A DNA stretch of 64,000 nt from positions 620,001 to 684,000 of the forward strand of contig NZ_JAHBYN010000001.1 in assembly GCF_019635935.1 (NCBI RefSeq), in the 5' to 3' direction. The notes under the pieces are model-generated. The model had not been told where the DNA came from. It was given only the letters and a program-made list of their open reading frames with translations, and did not search any database. Source of the DNA: Parvibaculum sp. GTDB taxonomy: Bacteria; Pseudomonadota; Alphaproteobacteria; Parvibaculales; Parvibaculaceae. Below, piece after piece: positions 7,962 to 15,499 of the stretch. Position numbers and translations under genes: made by a program. Position 1 is the stretch's first letter. Each line of letters begins with the position of its first letter.

Positions 7962-8437
7962 CAGCAACCGCCCGCCGCATCGCCGCCGAAACGCTGACGC
8001 CCGCCGATCTGGTCGAACGCATGCTCGAACTGACGGCCGGCCTGACCGACATCGTGCGGCGCGAGACGGGCTTTCTGCGCGACCGCGCCCGGTCCGAGGT
8101 CGCAGCGCTGCAACCCGAAAAAGTGCGCATCGCCAACGACTACGCAATGGACGCCGAAGCGATCCGCCGCCGCAAGGATCTGATCGACCGAGCGCCGGCC
8201 GAGCGCGTCTCAAAGCTGAAATCGGCGATGATCGAGCTCGATCGTGCGTTGGCCGAGAACGGCGAGGCGCTGAACGCCGCCCGCTCGGTCTCCGAAGGCC
8301 TGATCCGCATGGTCGCCAACGCGATGAACGAACGCGCCGCGCCGACACTGGGCTATGGCCGCGATGCCGCCCCGGCCGCCCGCCGCGCCGGAAACCCGGC
8401 CGCGCCCGCCTCGCTCACGCTCGACGCCCGAATCTGA
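7958..8437 (+). CDS. flgN: FlgN-like flagellar export chaperone
   Basis: 159 residues, mostly alpha-helical. The segment around LVERMLELTAGLTDIVRRETGFLRDR resembles FlgN, the export chaperone for the hook-filament junction proteins FlgK and FlgL; the C-terminal 35 residues are Ala/Arg/Pro-rich. Overlaps the rod-binding gene by ATGA, so it is the third gene of the flgI operon. The match is from pattern and context only; another small flagellar helical protein is possible. Confidence 0.7.
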   Translation: MTATARRIAAETLTPADLVERMLELTAGLTDIVRRETGFLRDRARSEVAALQPEKVRIANDYAMDAEAIRRRKDLIDRAPAERVSKLKSAMIELDRALAENGEALNAARSVSEGLIRMVANAMNERAAPTLGYGRDAAPAARRAGNPAAPASLTLDARI

Positions 8438-8455
8438 ACCTCGTTGCGACCGCCG

Positions 8456-8474
8456 TTAACCCGGCGGTAACCAT
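8456..8474. promoter_or_regulatory. CtrA-like box upstream of the TPR-glycosyltransferase gene
   Basis: TTAA, seven bases (CCCGGCG), then GTAACCAT: one mismatch to TTAA-N7-TTAA, extended by the CCAT found in many CtrA sites. It is 60 bases before the 8534 start. Confidence 0.45.
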
Positions 8475-8533
8475 GTCTGCCTGCAGATAGGCACTCGGCA
8501 TCGAACGGGCGGGATACAGGGGCGACATCCGGC

Positions 8534-10159
8534 ATGTCTGCATTGAAAAAACAACGCATCGCGGCAGGCGACGGCGAAATCGAAAAGAAATTCGCACAAG
8601 GCCAGCGGCTGCAGGCCCGCGAGCGCTTCGCCGAAGCCGAGCAGCGCTACCGCAAGGTCCTGGCGCAAGATCCGCGGCATCTGGGCGCCCTGACCGGCCT
8701 CACCCAATGCCAGATCGCCCAAAAGAAACAGCAGGAAGCGATCTCCACGCTCGACCGCGCCGCGGCCGACGCGCCCGAAGGCGACGAGGCCTGGATCTTC
8801 GAACTTGCAGGCATCTGCGCAACGGTAAAATACCTTCAGCTGGCCAGGACGCTCTATGAGCGCGCGCTCGAAATCGCGCCCGACATGTCGTCGTCGCTGA
8901 TCAATCTCGCCAATGTCGTCGCCGAGCAAGGCGAGACCCAGAAGGCGATCGACATGCTGTCTCACGCCATCGAGGTGCACCCGACATCCGCACAGGCCTA
9001 TGGCAATCTGGGCAAGCTGCTGACGGGCACGCGGCTCACCGAGGAGGCTCTCGCCTGCTACCGGCGGTCGATCGAACTCAACCCGAACATTTCCCAGACC
9101 TACACCAACCTCGCCGCACTCTATGAAACCATGGGCCGTCATCGCGACGCGCTGGCGGCGCTGCAGAAATCGCTGTCGCTCAACCCCGAATGCGACGCCG
9201 CCCGCTGGAACCTCGCACGCGCCCTGCTGACGGTCGGCGAAATCGAGGCGGGCTGGGATATGTACGGCTTCGGCTTTGCCTGTCGCGAACGCCAGCCCTA
9301 CCGCCCCTTTCCGGGCTTGATCTGGGAAGGTCAGGATCTGACGGACAAGACCATCATGGTCTGGCGCGAGCAGGGTCTCGGCGACGATCTACTCTTCTCG
9401 ACCTGCTATACCGATCTGATCGCGCGCGCCGGCCATGTCATCATCGAAACCGAACAGCGCCTGGTGTCCCTCTATAAAAGAACATGGCCGCAAGCCACGG
9501 TCCGCGCCGAAACATGGACGTCGACCGGACTTGAAAACTACGGCAAGGTCGATTTCGACTACACCGCCCCGGCAGGCCTCATCGCCGCACAATTGCGCCG
9601 CAAGCTTTCGGATTTCCCGGCGCGGCTCCCCGGCCTCGCCCCTGATCCGGCCCGCGTTGCCGAATGCCGCGCCTGGCTCGATTCACTCGGAAGCGGACCG
9701 AATATCGGCATCTCCTGGACGTCGCACAAGATCAATGACGTGCGTGCGATGAGCTACACGAAGCTCGCCGACTGGAAAGACCTCTTCGCCATCGACGGCG
9801 CGGCGGTCGTCAACCTGCAATACACCGATGTTTCCGAAGAGGCCGAAGCGCTGCGTCGCGACCACGGCCTGACGCTGCACCACATGCCCGGTCTCGACCT
9901 CTTCAACGATCTCGAAGGCGTCGCCGCCCTCACCGCCTGCATGGACGCGGTCGTCGCACCGTCGAGCTTCCCGATGATGATGGCGTGTGCGCTCAACCGG
10001 CCAGCCTTTCACTATATCCGCCGCAACTGGACGATGCTCGGCACCGACCGTTCGCCGTGGTTTCCGGAAATGCGCTGCTATCTGATCGAGGACACCGCGA
10101 CCGGTACCGGGTACCTGGATCGCATTGCCGGCGATGTCGCCGCCCTGCTGCGGGCCTGA
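8534..10159 (+). CDS. TPR-glycosyltransferase protein, FlmG-like flagellin glycosyltransferase
   Basis: 541 residues. The first 235 or so are tandem tetratricopeptide repeats (for example AYGNLGKLLTGTRLTEEALACYRR and TYTNLAALYETMGRHRDALAAL). The C-terminal part is a GT-B-like domain seen in TPR glycosyltransferases: LIWEGQDLTDKTIMVWREQGLGDDLLF, then NIGISWTSHK, and the terminal VVAPSSFPMMMACALNRPAF. This layout matches Caulobacter FlmG, which O-glycosylates flagellin. Its place directly upstream of two flagellin genes fits that role. A nonulosonic acid synthesis pathway is not in the window, so the sugar is unknown. Confidence 0.72.
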   Translation: MSALKKQRIAAGDGEIEKKFAQGQRLQARERFAEAEQRYRKVLAQDPRHLGALTGLTQCQIAQKKQQEAISTLDRAAADAPEGDEAWIFELAGICATVKYLQLARTLYERALEIAPDMSSSLINLANVVAEQGETQKAIDMLSHAIEVHPTSAQAYGNLGKLLTGTRLTEEALACYRRSIELNPNISQTYTNLAALYETMGRHRDALAALQKSLSLNPECDAARWNLARALLTVGEIEAGWDMYGFGFACRERQPYRPFPGLIWEGQDLTDKTIMVWREQGLGDDLLFSTCYTDLIARAGHVIIETEQRLVSLYKRTWPQATVRAETWTSTGLENYGKVDFDYTAPAGLIAAQLRRKLSDFPARLPGLAPDPARVAECRAWLDSLGSGPNIGISWTSHKINDVRAMSYTKLADWKDLFAIDGAAVVNLQYTDVSEEAEALRRDHGLTLHHMPGLDLFNDLEGVAALTACMDAVVAPSSFPMMMACALNRPAFHYIRRNWTMLGTDRSPWFPEMRCYLIEDTATGTGYLDRIAGDVAALLRA

Positions 10160-10173
10160 CGGCACCGGCAAAT

Positions 10174-10208
10174 CGGCAAATCTTGCCCCTCCGCGGCAGT
10201 TCCTGCCT
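10174..10208. promoter_or_regulatory. Tandem ftr/FlbD-like enhancer sites for flagellin 1
   Basis: CGGCAAATCTTGCCC at 10174-10188 and CGGCAGTTCCTGCCT at 10194-10208, starts 20 bases apart, 89 and 69 bases upstream of the sigma-54 promoter centre. Confidence 0.75.
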
Positions 10209-10232
10209 TCGCCGCCTTTGCCGCCCTCATCC

Positions 10233-10245
10233 TAACCTGTTGATT
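10233..10245. promoter_or_regulatory. IHF site upstream of flagellin 1 promoter
   Basis: TAACCTGTTGATT matches the inverted IHF consensus YAA-N4-TTGATW exactly, between enhancer and promoter. Confidence 0.65.
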
Positions 10246-10262
10246 TCATTGGAATTTAAAAC

Positions 10263-10277
10263 TGGCCCAGCCTTTGC
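10263..10277 (+). promoter_or_regulatory. Sigma-54 promoter of flagellin 1
   Basis: TGGCCCAGCCTTTGC matches TGGC-N7-TTGC fully. Transcription would start near 10289 and leave a leader of about 205 bases before the ATG at 10495. The leader could be a target for the flagellin mRNA regulator FlbT. Confidence 0.88.
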
Positions 10278-10494
10278 GAAGAAGGGGACAGATGAAATCG
10301 CGGGTGCGGAACGGCCATAGAGATTGCCTCAAGCCCCCGGTTCGACGGCGAAGCGACGGACGAACTTCAATCGGCAGATCGTCAGTCAAATCGAAATGCA
10401 GTTCGGACTGTTTACGTCGAATTAATGATTAATGCCGAGTGTAGTGCCCGTGCCGCCATGAGACGGCCGAGCCAAACCCTGGAGGGTAGAGACA

Positions 10495-11676
10495 ATGGCT
10501 GATGTGGTCCTTTCCGGTGCGATCCGGTCGAATCTGCTCAGCATGCAGAACACAGCGCGGATGCTCGATGAATCGCAGCTCCGCCTCGCAACGGGTCTGA
10601 AGGTCCGCAGCGCGGTCGACAGCCCCACGGCGTTCTTCACGGCGCAGGGCCTCAACAACCGCGCATCCGATCTGAACAACCTGCTCGACTCGATGGGCCA
10701 GGCTGTGCAGACGCTGGAAGCGGCGGATCAGGGCATCAAATCGATTCTCAAGCTGGTCGACAGCATGAAGTCGGTTGCCAACCAGGCGCTCGAAACGAAG
10801 GTCAAGGCAACCGTCCTGACCGGCAATGCGGACACGCCCCTCACCGGCGGCGTCACGCTTGCCTCGCTTGCGGGCATCGGAACGGGCAACCAGATCGTCG
10901 TCACCGTTGGCGAAGTCACGCACAGCGTGAACGTCGGCGCCGCGTCCGGCCAGGTTGCGACCATCGCCAACCTGATGACATGGGTCGACGCGACCTTCAC
11001 CGGCGCCGAGCCGCTTGCCGCCACGCTCACCGCCGACGGCCAGCTGCAGTTCACTGCCGCGAACGGCCGCGACGTGACGATTTCCGGCAACAACAGCGGT
11101 ACGCCGATCAGCCTCGATGCACTGGTCGGCAGCCGCACCACGGCGACCGATGGCGTCAACCGCGACAAATACGAACGCGACTTCAACAATCTGCGCGAGC
11201 AGATCGACCAGTTGGCCGGCGACGCGAGCTACAAGGGCGTCAACCTGCTGAAGGGCAACGACCTGCTCAGCGTCTTCTTCAACACCGAACAGACGAGCCA
11301 GCTCGACATCCAGGGCGTTTCGCTGACGCCGGACGGCGCACTGAACATTGCCGAAGTCGGCAATACGTCGGGCGATCACGGTTTTGCCCTCGACGCGGCC
11401 ATCAAGGCCTTTGTCGAAAACCTGAACGCCGCCACCAATGTGCTGCGCCAGCAGGCTTCGACCTTCGGCGCCAATCTCGGTGTCGTCCAGATCCGCCAGG
11501 ACTTCACCAAGTCACTGATCAACACGCTGGAATCCGGCGCCTCGAGCCTCGTCGTCGCCGACACCAATGAAGAAGGCGCCAAGATGCTGGCCCTCCAGAC
11601 GCGCCAGCAGTTGGGCACCACGGCGCTCTCGCTGGCCAACCAGGCCGAACAGGGCGTCCTGCGCCTCTTCGGCTAA
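10495..11676 (+). CDS. Flagellin (copy 1)
   Basis: 393-residue filament subunit. The N-terminal D0/D1 domain (SGAIRSNLLSMQNTARML, LATGLKVRSAVDSPTAFF) and the C-terminal D1/D0 domain (ending in LANQAEQGVLRLFG) are conserved flagellin features; the middle (about 100-215) is variable and Thr/Ser/Asn-rich. GGAGG lies ten bases before the ATG. A strong terminator follows, so it is a single-gene transcript. It is preceded by the putative flagellin glycosyltransferase and followed by a second flagellin and flbT-flaF. Confidence 0.95.
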   Translation: MADVVLSGAIRSNLLSMQNTARMLDESQLRLATGLKVRSAVDSPTAFFTAQGLNNRASDLNNLLDSMGQAVQTLEAADQGIKSILKLVDSMKSVANQALETKVKATVLTGNADTPLTGGVTLASLAGIGTGNQIVVTVGEVTHSVNVGAASGQVATIANLMTWVDATFTGAEPLAATLTADGQLQFTAANGRDVTISGNNSGTPISLDALVGSRTTATDGVNRDKYERDFNNLREQIDQLAGDASYKGVNLLKGNDLLSVFFNTEQTSQLDIQGVSLTPDGALNIAEVGNTSGDHGFALDAAIKAFVENLNAATNVLRQQASTFGANLGVVQIRQDFTKSLINTLESGASSLVVADTNEEGAKMLALQTRQQLGTTALSLANQAEQGVLRLFG

Positions 11677-11708
11677 GTCCAGCCCATACAGGCGACATAC
11701 GACTTCAA

Positions 11709-11734
11709 AGGCGGGTCTTCGGACCCGCCTTTTT
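11709..11734 (+). terminator. Rho-independent terminator after flagellin 1
   Basis: GGCGGGTC, TTCG loop, GACCCGCC, then TTTTT. A textbook UUCG-capped hairpin with U tract. Confidence 0.95.
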
Positions 11735-11789
11735 CCATTTTGGAACGATCCGAAAATTTTTCGAAATGATTAGAAAAAAAACGATCCGT

Positions 11790-11804
11790 TTTACCGCCCC
11801 TTAA
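11790..11804. promoter_or_regulatory. CtrA-like box upstream of flagellin 2
   Basis: TTTA-CCGCCCC-TTAA, one mismatch to TTAA-N7-TTAA. No good sigma-54 element or CGGCA-N5-TGCCG pair is visible before flagellin 2, so this may mark different control. Confidence 0.35.
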
Positions 11805-11827
11805 CGGACGCCGCTGCATGATCGCGC

Positions 11828-11872
11828 CATGGCTCAGAAAGAGCCGTGAGTACTAGGTCCTAGGAAAGGAAC
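11828..11872. promoter_or_regulatory. Two inverted repeats in the flagellin 2 leader
   Basis: GGCTC-AGAAA-GAGCC at 11831-11845 can form a small hairpin, and CTAGG-T-CCTAG follows it, directly before the ribosome site AAAGGAA. They could be RNA structures affecting flagellin translation or protein-binding sites. Confidence 0.4.
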
Positions 11873-11878
11873 TGAACT

Positions 11879-13018
11879 ATGGGTGATATCACCATTTCGA
11901 GCGCCGTGCGGACGAACCTGCTCACGCTGCAGAACACCGCTCAGCTGATGGCGCAGACGCAGAACCGCCTCGCAACCGGCTTGAAGGTTTCGAGCGCTCT
12001 CGACAATCCGCAGTCTTTCTTCACCGCTGCCGGCCTCTCGAGCCGCGCGACGGACATGAGCGCCCTGCTCGACTCGATGAGCCTCGGCGTGCAGACGCTG
12101 CGTGCCGCCGACGAAGGTATCAAGTCGATCCAGAAGCTGGTCGACCAGGCCAAATCGGTTGCCAACCAGGCCCTGCAGTCCAAGGCGACGGAAACGACCG
12201 TCACCAGCACGGTCGAAGCCGCGGCGATCGCCGGCACGGCCGGTGCCCGTACGATGTCCTTCCAGATCGGCACGGCCACGGCGGTCAACGTCGTGTTCGA
12301 CACGGCGTCCTACGCGTCGGCCGCTTCTTCGGCGGCGGCGATCGAGACGGCCCTTGCCGGTTTCGTCTCGGCGAGCGGCACGCTTGCCGGCATGACGGTT
12401 TCGCGCAGCGGCGGCGACCTGACCTTCACGGTCGCGTCGGGTGAAGACCTGACGATCGCCGGCACCGCGGCGGCCACCGGTGCGGCCGGCTTCGGCCTCG
12501 CCGGCGCCACCACGAGCGGCGAGACGCTTGCGGAAGCCCGTGGGGCCTTCGCGACCGACTACAACAACCTGCTCGCCCAGATCGACCAGATGTCGCTCGA
12601 CACGAGCTTCAACGGCATCAACCTGCTCGCTGGCAACAGCCTGTCGGTGATGTTCAACGAGTCGAGCACCTCCAAGCTCGATATCGTCGGCGTGACGTTC
12701 AACTCGGCAGGCCTCGCCCTGACGTCGACGGACTTCACGGACATCAATGCCGAAGTCACCAAGCTGAACACCGCCACGGCGACGCTGCGCAAGCAGTCCT
12801 CGACCTTCGGTGCCAACCTCTCGGTCGTGCAGAACCGCCAGGACTTCACCAAGAACATGATCGACGTTCTGGAAGCCGGTGCGGGCAACCTGACCCTGGC
12901 CGACACCAACGTCGAAGCGGCGAACCTGCTCGCCCTGCAGACCCGCCAGTCGCTGGCCTCGACCTCGCTGTCGCTGGCCAACCAGTCGGAGCAGAGCGTC
13001 CTCTCGCTGCTGCGCTAA
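11879..13018 (+). CDS. Flagellin (copy 2)
   Basis: 379-residue flagellin, clearly paralogous to copy 1 in both terminal domains (SSAVRTNLLTLQNTAQLMAQ at the start, LSLANQSEQSVLSLLR at the end) but with a different Ala/Thr-rich centre (about 100-215). Ribosome site AAAGGAA before the ATG. Followed by its own terminator, then flbT and flaF. Its promoter region lacks the enhancer-IHF-sigma-54 set found at copy 1, so the two are probably expressed differently. Confidence 0.95.
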   Translation: MGDITISSAVRTNLLTLQNTAQLMAQTQNRLATGLKVSSALDNPQSFFTAAGLSSRATDMSALLDSMSLGVQTLRAADEGIKSIQKLVDQAKSVANQALQSKATETTVTSTVEAAAIAGTAGARTMSFQIGTATAVNVVFDTASYASAASSAAAIETALAGFVSASGTLAGMTVSRSGGDLTFTVASGEDLTIAGTAAATGAAGFGLAGATTSGETLAEARGAFATDYNNLLAQIDQMSLDTSFNGINLLAGNSLSVMFNESSTSKLDIVGVTFNSAGLALTSTDFTDINAEVTKLNTATATLRKQSSTFGANLSVVQNRQDFTKNMIDVLEAGAGNLTLADTNVEAANLLALQTRQSLASTSLSLANQSEQSVLSLLR

Positions 13019-13058
13019 TCGGGACCGCCTTCGGGCGACACCCGGACACGAAAACGAG

Positions 13059-13085
13059 CGGCGGGGGCCCCGGTCCCCGCCGTTT
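13059..13085 (+). terminator. Terminator after flagellin 2
   Basis: Stem CGGCGGGG pairs with CCCCGCCG around an eight-base loop, followed by TTTCTCTTT. Confidence 0.8.
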
Positions 13086-13177
13086 CTCTTTGAAATCGCC
13101 CGCCGGCCCTGCCAACCCCCGCCGATTCGCGCTAGACTGCGGCCGATTCAACGCAAAGCCCCTCGGAACGGAACGGC

Positions 13178-13570
13178 ATGGCCCTCAAAGTCGAACTCAA
13201 GCCCGGCGAACGCTTCATCCTCGGCGACAGCGTCATCACCAACGACGACCAGCGCACGCGCCTCTTCATCGAGGGCGACGCGCCGATCCTGCGCGAGAAG
13301 GACATCCTGCGCGCCGCCGACGCCGACACGCCCTGCAAGCGCGTCTACCTGCTCGTCCAGATGATGTATCTCTCGCCCGATCCGCGCCCGCACCACGATA
13401 TGTATTTCCAGATCGTTAAGGATGTGGCCGAAGCGGCGCCGTCCACGCGTCCCCATCTGGACGCCATCAACAGTAAAATCTTAACCGGCGAAATGTATAA
13501 AGCTCTCAAGGAAGCTCGAAAGCTGATCGAGTACGAACGGGGGCTGCTGGAGAATGTCAAGACCGCATGA
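13178..13570 (+). CDS. flbT: Flagellar biosynthesis repressor FlbT
   Basis: 130 residues. Post-transcriptional regulator that binds flagellin mRNA leaders and lowers their stability or translation in Caulobacter. The N-terminus MALKVELKPGERFILGDSVITN is diagnostic. It overlaps flaF by 17 bases, so both come from one mRNA. It lies directly after the two flagellin genes it would control. Confidence 0.95.
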   Translation: MALKVELKPGERFILGDSVITNDDQRTRLFIEGDAPILREKDILRAADADTPCKRVYLLVQMMYLSPDPRPHHDMYFQIVKDVAEAAPSTRPHLDAINSKILTGEMYKALKEARKLIEYERGLLENVKTA

Positions 13571-13931
13571 GGCCTATGCCAACGCGTCGCGGATAGCGAT
13601 TTCGGATCCGCGCGAGTTCGAAGCGTCGATCCTCACCCGCGCCGCCGGCCAGCTTCAGCGCATCCGCGACAACTGGACCGCCGAGTCCAACGCCACGCTT
13701 CGCGACGCCCTCCTCTACAACCGCCGCATCTGGACCGTCTTCGCCGCCTCGGCCGCCGAACTCGAGCACCCGCTGCCCCGCGAGATCAAGCAGAACATCG
13801 CCAATCTCGCCGTCTTCATCTTCAAGCGCACCGCCGAGATCGAGGCCAACCGCGAGCCCGAGCCGCAGCTCCTCGACACGCTGATCATGATCAACCGCGA
13901 AATCGCCGCCGGCCTCTACCAGAAGGGCTGA
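13554..13931 (+). CDS. flaF: Flagellar biosynthesis regulator FlaF
   Basis: 125 residues. FlaF acts opposite to FlbT and is needed for flagellin secretion and translation in Caulobacter. The body (AYANASRIAISDPREFEASILTRAAGQL, then LPREIKQNIANLAVFIFKRTAEI) matches the FlaF family. The ATG lies inside the end of flbT, and a bidirectional terminator follows. Confidence 0.93.
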   Translation: MSRPHEAYANASRIAISDPREFEASILTRAAGQLQRIRDNWTAESNATLRDALLYNRRIWTVFAASAAELEHPLPREIKQNIANLAVFIFKRTAEIEANREPEPQLLDTLIMINREIAAGLYQKG

Positions 13932-13957
13932 GCCGCCATCCGGCAACACGCCAACGA

Positions 13958-13987
13958 AAAAAGGCCCGGATTTCTCCGGGCCTTTTT
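13958..13987. terminator. Bidirectional terminator between flaF and flgL
   Basis: AAAAAGGCCCGGA, TTTC loop, TCCGGGCCTTTTT; symmetrical A and T tracts serve the convergent flaF and flgEKL transcripts. Confidence 0.92.
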
Positions 13988-14003
13988 CGTCGTCTGAATT
14001 CTT

Positions 14004-15494
14004 CTACAGATAATTGACCAGCGACATCCGCGACAGCATCGCCGTCACCTGATAGCTCGCCTCGAGCTGCGTCTGCAGTGTCGTCAGCTTGACGCCCACT
14101 TCGTAAGCATCGGCGTTCTGGATGTCGCCCAGGATGCCGTTCGCGACCGACATCATGTTGTCGTGCCGGTCCTGCGTATTGGCGAGCGTCGCCGCCGTCA
14201 GGCCGAGCCCGGTCACGATGCTCTCGACCGACGGCTTGCCCTCGAAATTGAGCGTCGTCCCGACGCGCTTGGTCAGCGCCTTGTAGGAAGCGTTCGCCTC
14301 TTGCCCGTCATCGGCATATTCGACCGCCGTCAGCAGCGCCGCCGCCTTCAGCGTATCGCGGATCGCCTCCTGGTCGGCGCGCGCGCCATAGGCCACCTGC
14401 CGCCCGTCGTCGATCTTGGCGATCATGTTGTTGCCGGCAACGCCGGTCTGGTCGCCGCGATACCAGAACACCGTGTCGGCGTCTGTCGCGTCGCGAAGCG
14501 CGGTCGCGGTGCCGAATGGCGGTCCGTCGACGCGCTGCGGTGCCCCGCCATTGGCATAGTCGAAGAAATTATTGGCGGCCTCCACGGCCGAGGCCGCGGT
14601 CAGCGTGGTGCGGGCTTCGCTCTGGATCGCCGCGTCGAGCGCCGCCTGGAAATTGGTCGCCGTCGCCGTCGCATCGGCGCCGATCGTGAACTGGCCGGCC
14701 GCCGGCGGATTGGCCTCCGTCGCCGTCAGCGTCACACGCGTCGTCGTGCCGTCCGGCAGCGCAAGATCGAGCGTCAGCTTCTCGCCGGCCTGCGGAACGC
14801 CGGTGAAATCGACCTCGATTTCGGCAGGCAGGCCCGCCGGGCCGGTAACGGTGGCGTTCGAAAGCGTCGATGCGGCATCGGCAAGCTTGAAGCCGAAGAC
14901 GCTGGGTGCCGCGTCTTCCGACAGCGTCACCGCATTGCCGGTCAGGTCGAGTTCGAGCCGTCCGCGGCCGTCGACGCCGAGATCGGCCTGCGCCCGCTCG
15001 TCGATGAACTGCTTGAGGCCGGCCTTGTCGTCCACGCCGTTCATCATCGCGTCGGGAACCGCCACGGGCTGCGTCTGCGTATCGCGCCCGCCAAAGAGAT
15101 AGCGGTCCTCGATATTGAGATTGAGCAGGTTGATGATTTCGTCGAATTGCATCGCCGCCGTCACCTGGGCGCTGGTCTGCTTGCCGTTCACCAGCTCGAA
15201 GCCGGTGGTCAGGCTCGTCGTCTTCATCGAGCTGGCGATATCGGCAACGCGCGTCAGCGCGTCCGACGAAACCTCGATGCGCATCTGCGCCTGCGAGATC
15301 GTGCGGGTATAGGTCTGGAGCTGGCTCAACTGATGCGACAGCGACAGCACCATGTTGCGGTCGGTGCCGAGCTTGGCATAGCTGTCGGCCTTCAGCCCGG
15401 TCGCGAGCTGGCGCTGAAGATCGTCGAACTGCGCCCGCATCGCATTGATCGAACTGCGCAGCGCCATCGATTGGGAGAGCGTTGAAACCTGCAT
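14004..15494 (-). CDS. flgL: Flagellar hook-associated protein FlgL (HAP3)
   Basis: 496 residues, longer than enterobacterial FlgL because of a large central insertion (about 150-370). Joins hook and filament together with FlgK. Flagellin-like ends: TLSQSMALRSSINAMRAQFDDLQRQLATGLK at the N-terminus (positions about 4-34) and ...LEASYQVTAMLSRMSLVNYL at the C-terminus. The reading frame stays open to 18029, but FlgL starts at the ATG at 15494, five bases after the flgK stop. Last gene of flgE-flgK-flgL. Confidence 0.92.
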   Translation of the reverse strand: MQVSTLSQSMALRSSINAMRAQFDDLQRQLATGLKADSYAKLGTDRNMVLSLSHQLSQLQTYTRTISQAQMRIEVSSDALTRVADIASSMKTTSLTTGFELVNGKQTSAQVTAAMQFDEIINLLNLNIEDRYLFGGRDTQTQPVAVPDAMMNGVDDKAGLKQFIDERAQADLGVDGRGRLELDLTGNAVTLSEDAAPSVFGFKLADAASTLSNATVTGPAGLPAEIEVDFTGVPQAGEKLTLDLALPDGTTTRVTLTATEANPPAAGQFTIGADATATATNFQAALDAAIQSEARTTLTAASAVEAANNFFDYANGGAPQRVDGPPFGTATALRDATDADTVFWYRGDQTGVAGNNMIAKIDDGRQVAYGARADQEAIRDTLKAAALLTAVEYADDGQEANASYKALTKRVGTTLNFEGKPSVESIVTGLGLTAATLANTQDRHDNMMSVANGILGDIQNADAYEVGVKLTTLQTQLEASYQVTAMLSRMSLVNYL

Positions 15495-15499
15495 GGGTT

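Noticed and set aside
11832..11846. TGGCTC...GAGC as a sigma-54 promoter for flagellin 2
   Set aside because: GG and GC spacing fits but the flanks do not; the GGCTC/GAGCC symmetry explains the pattern better.
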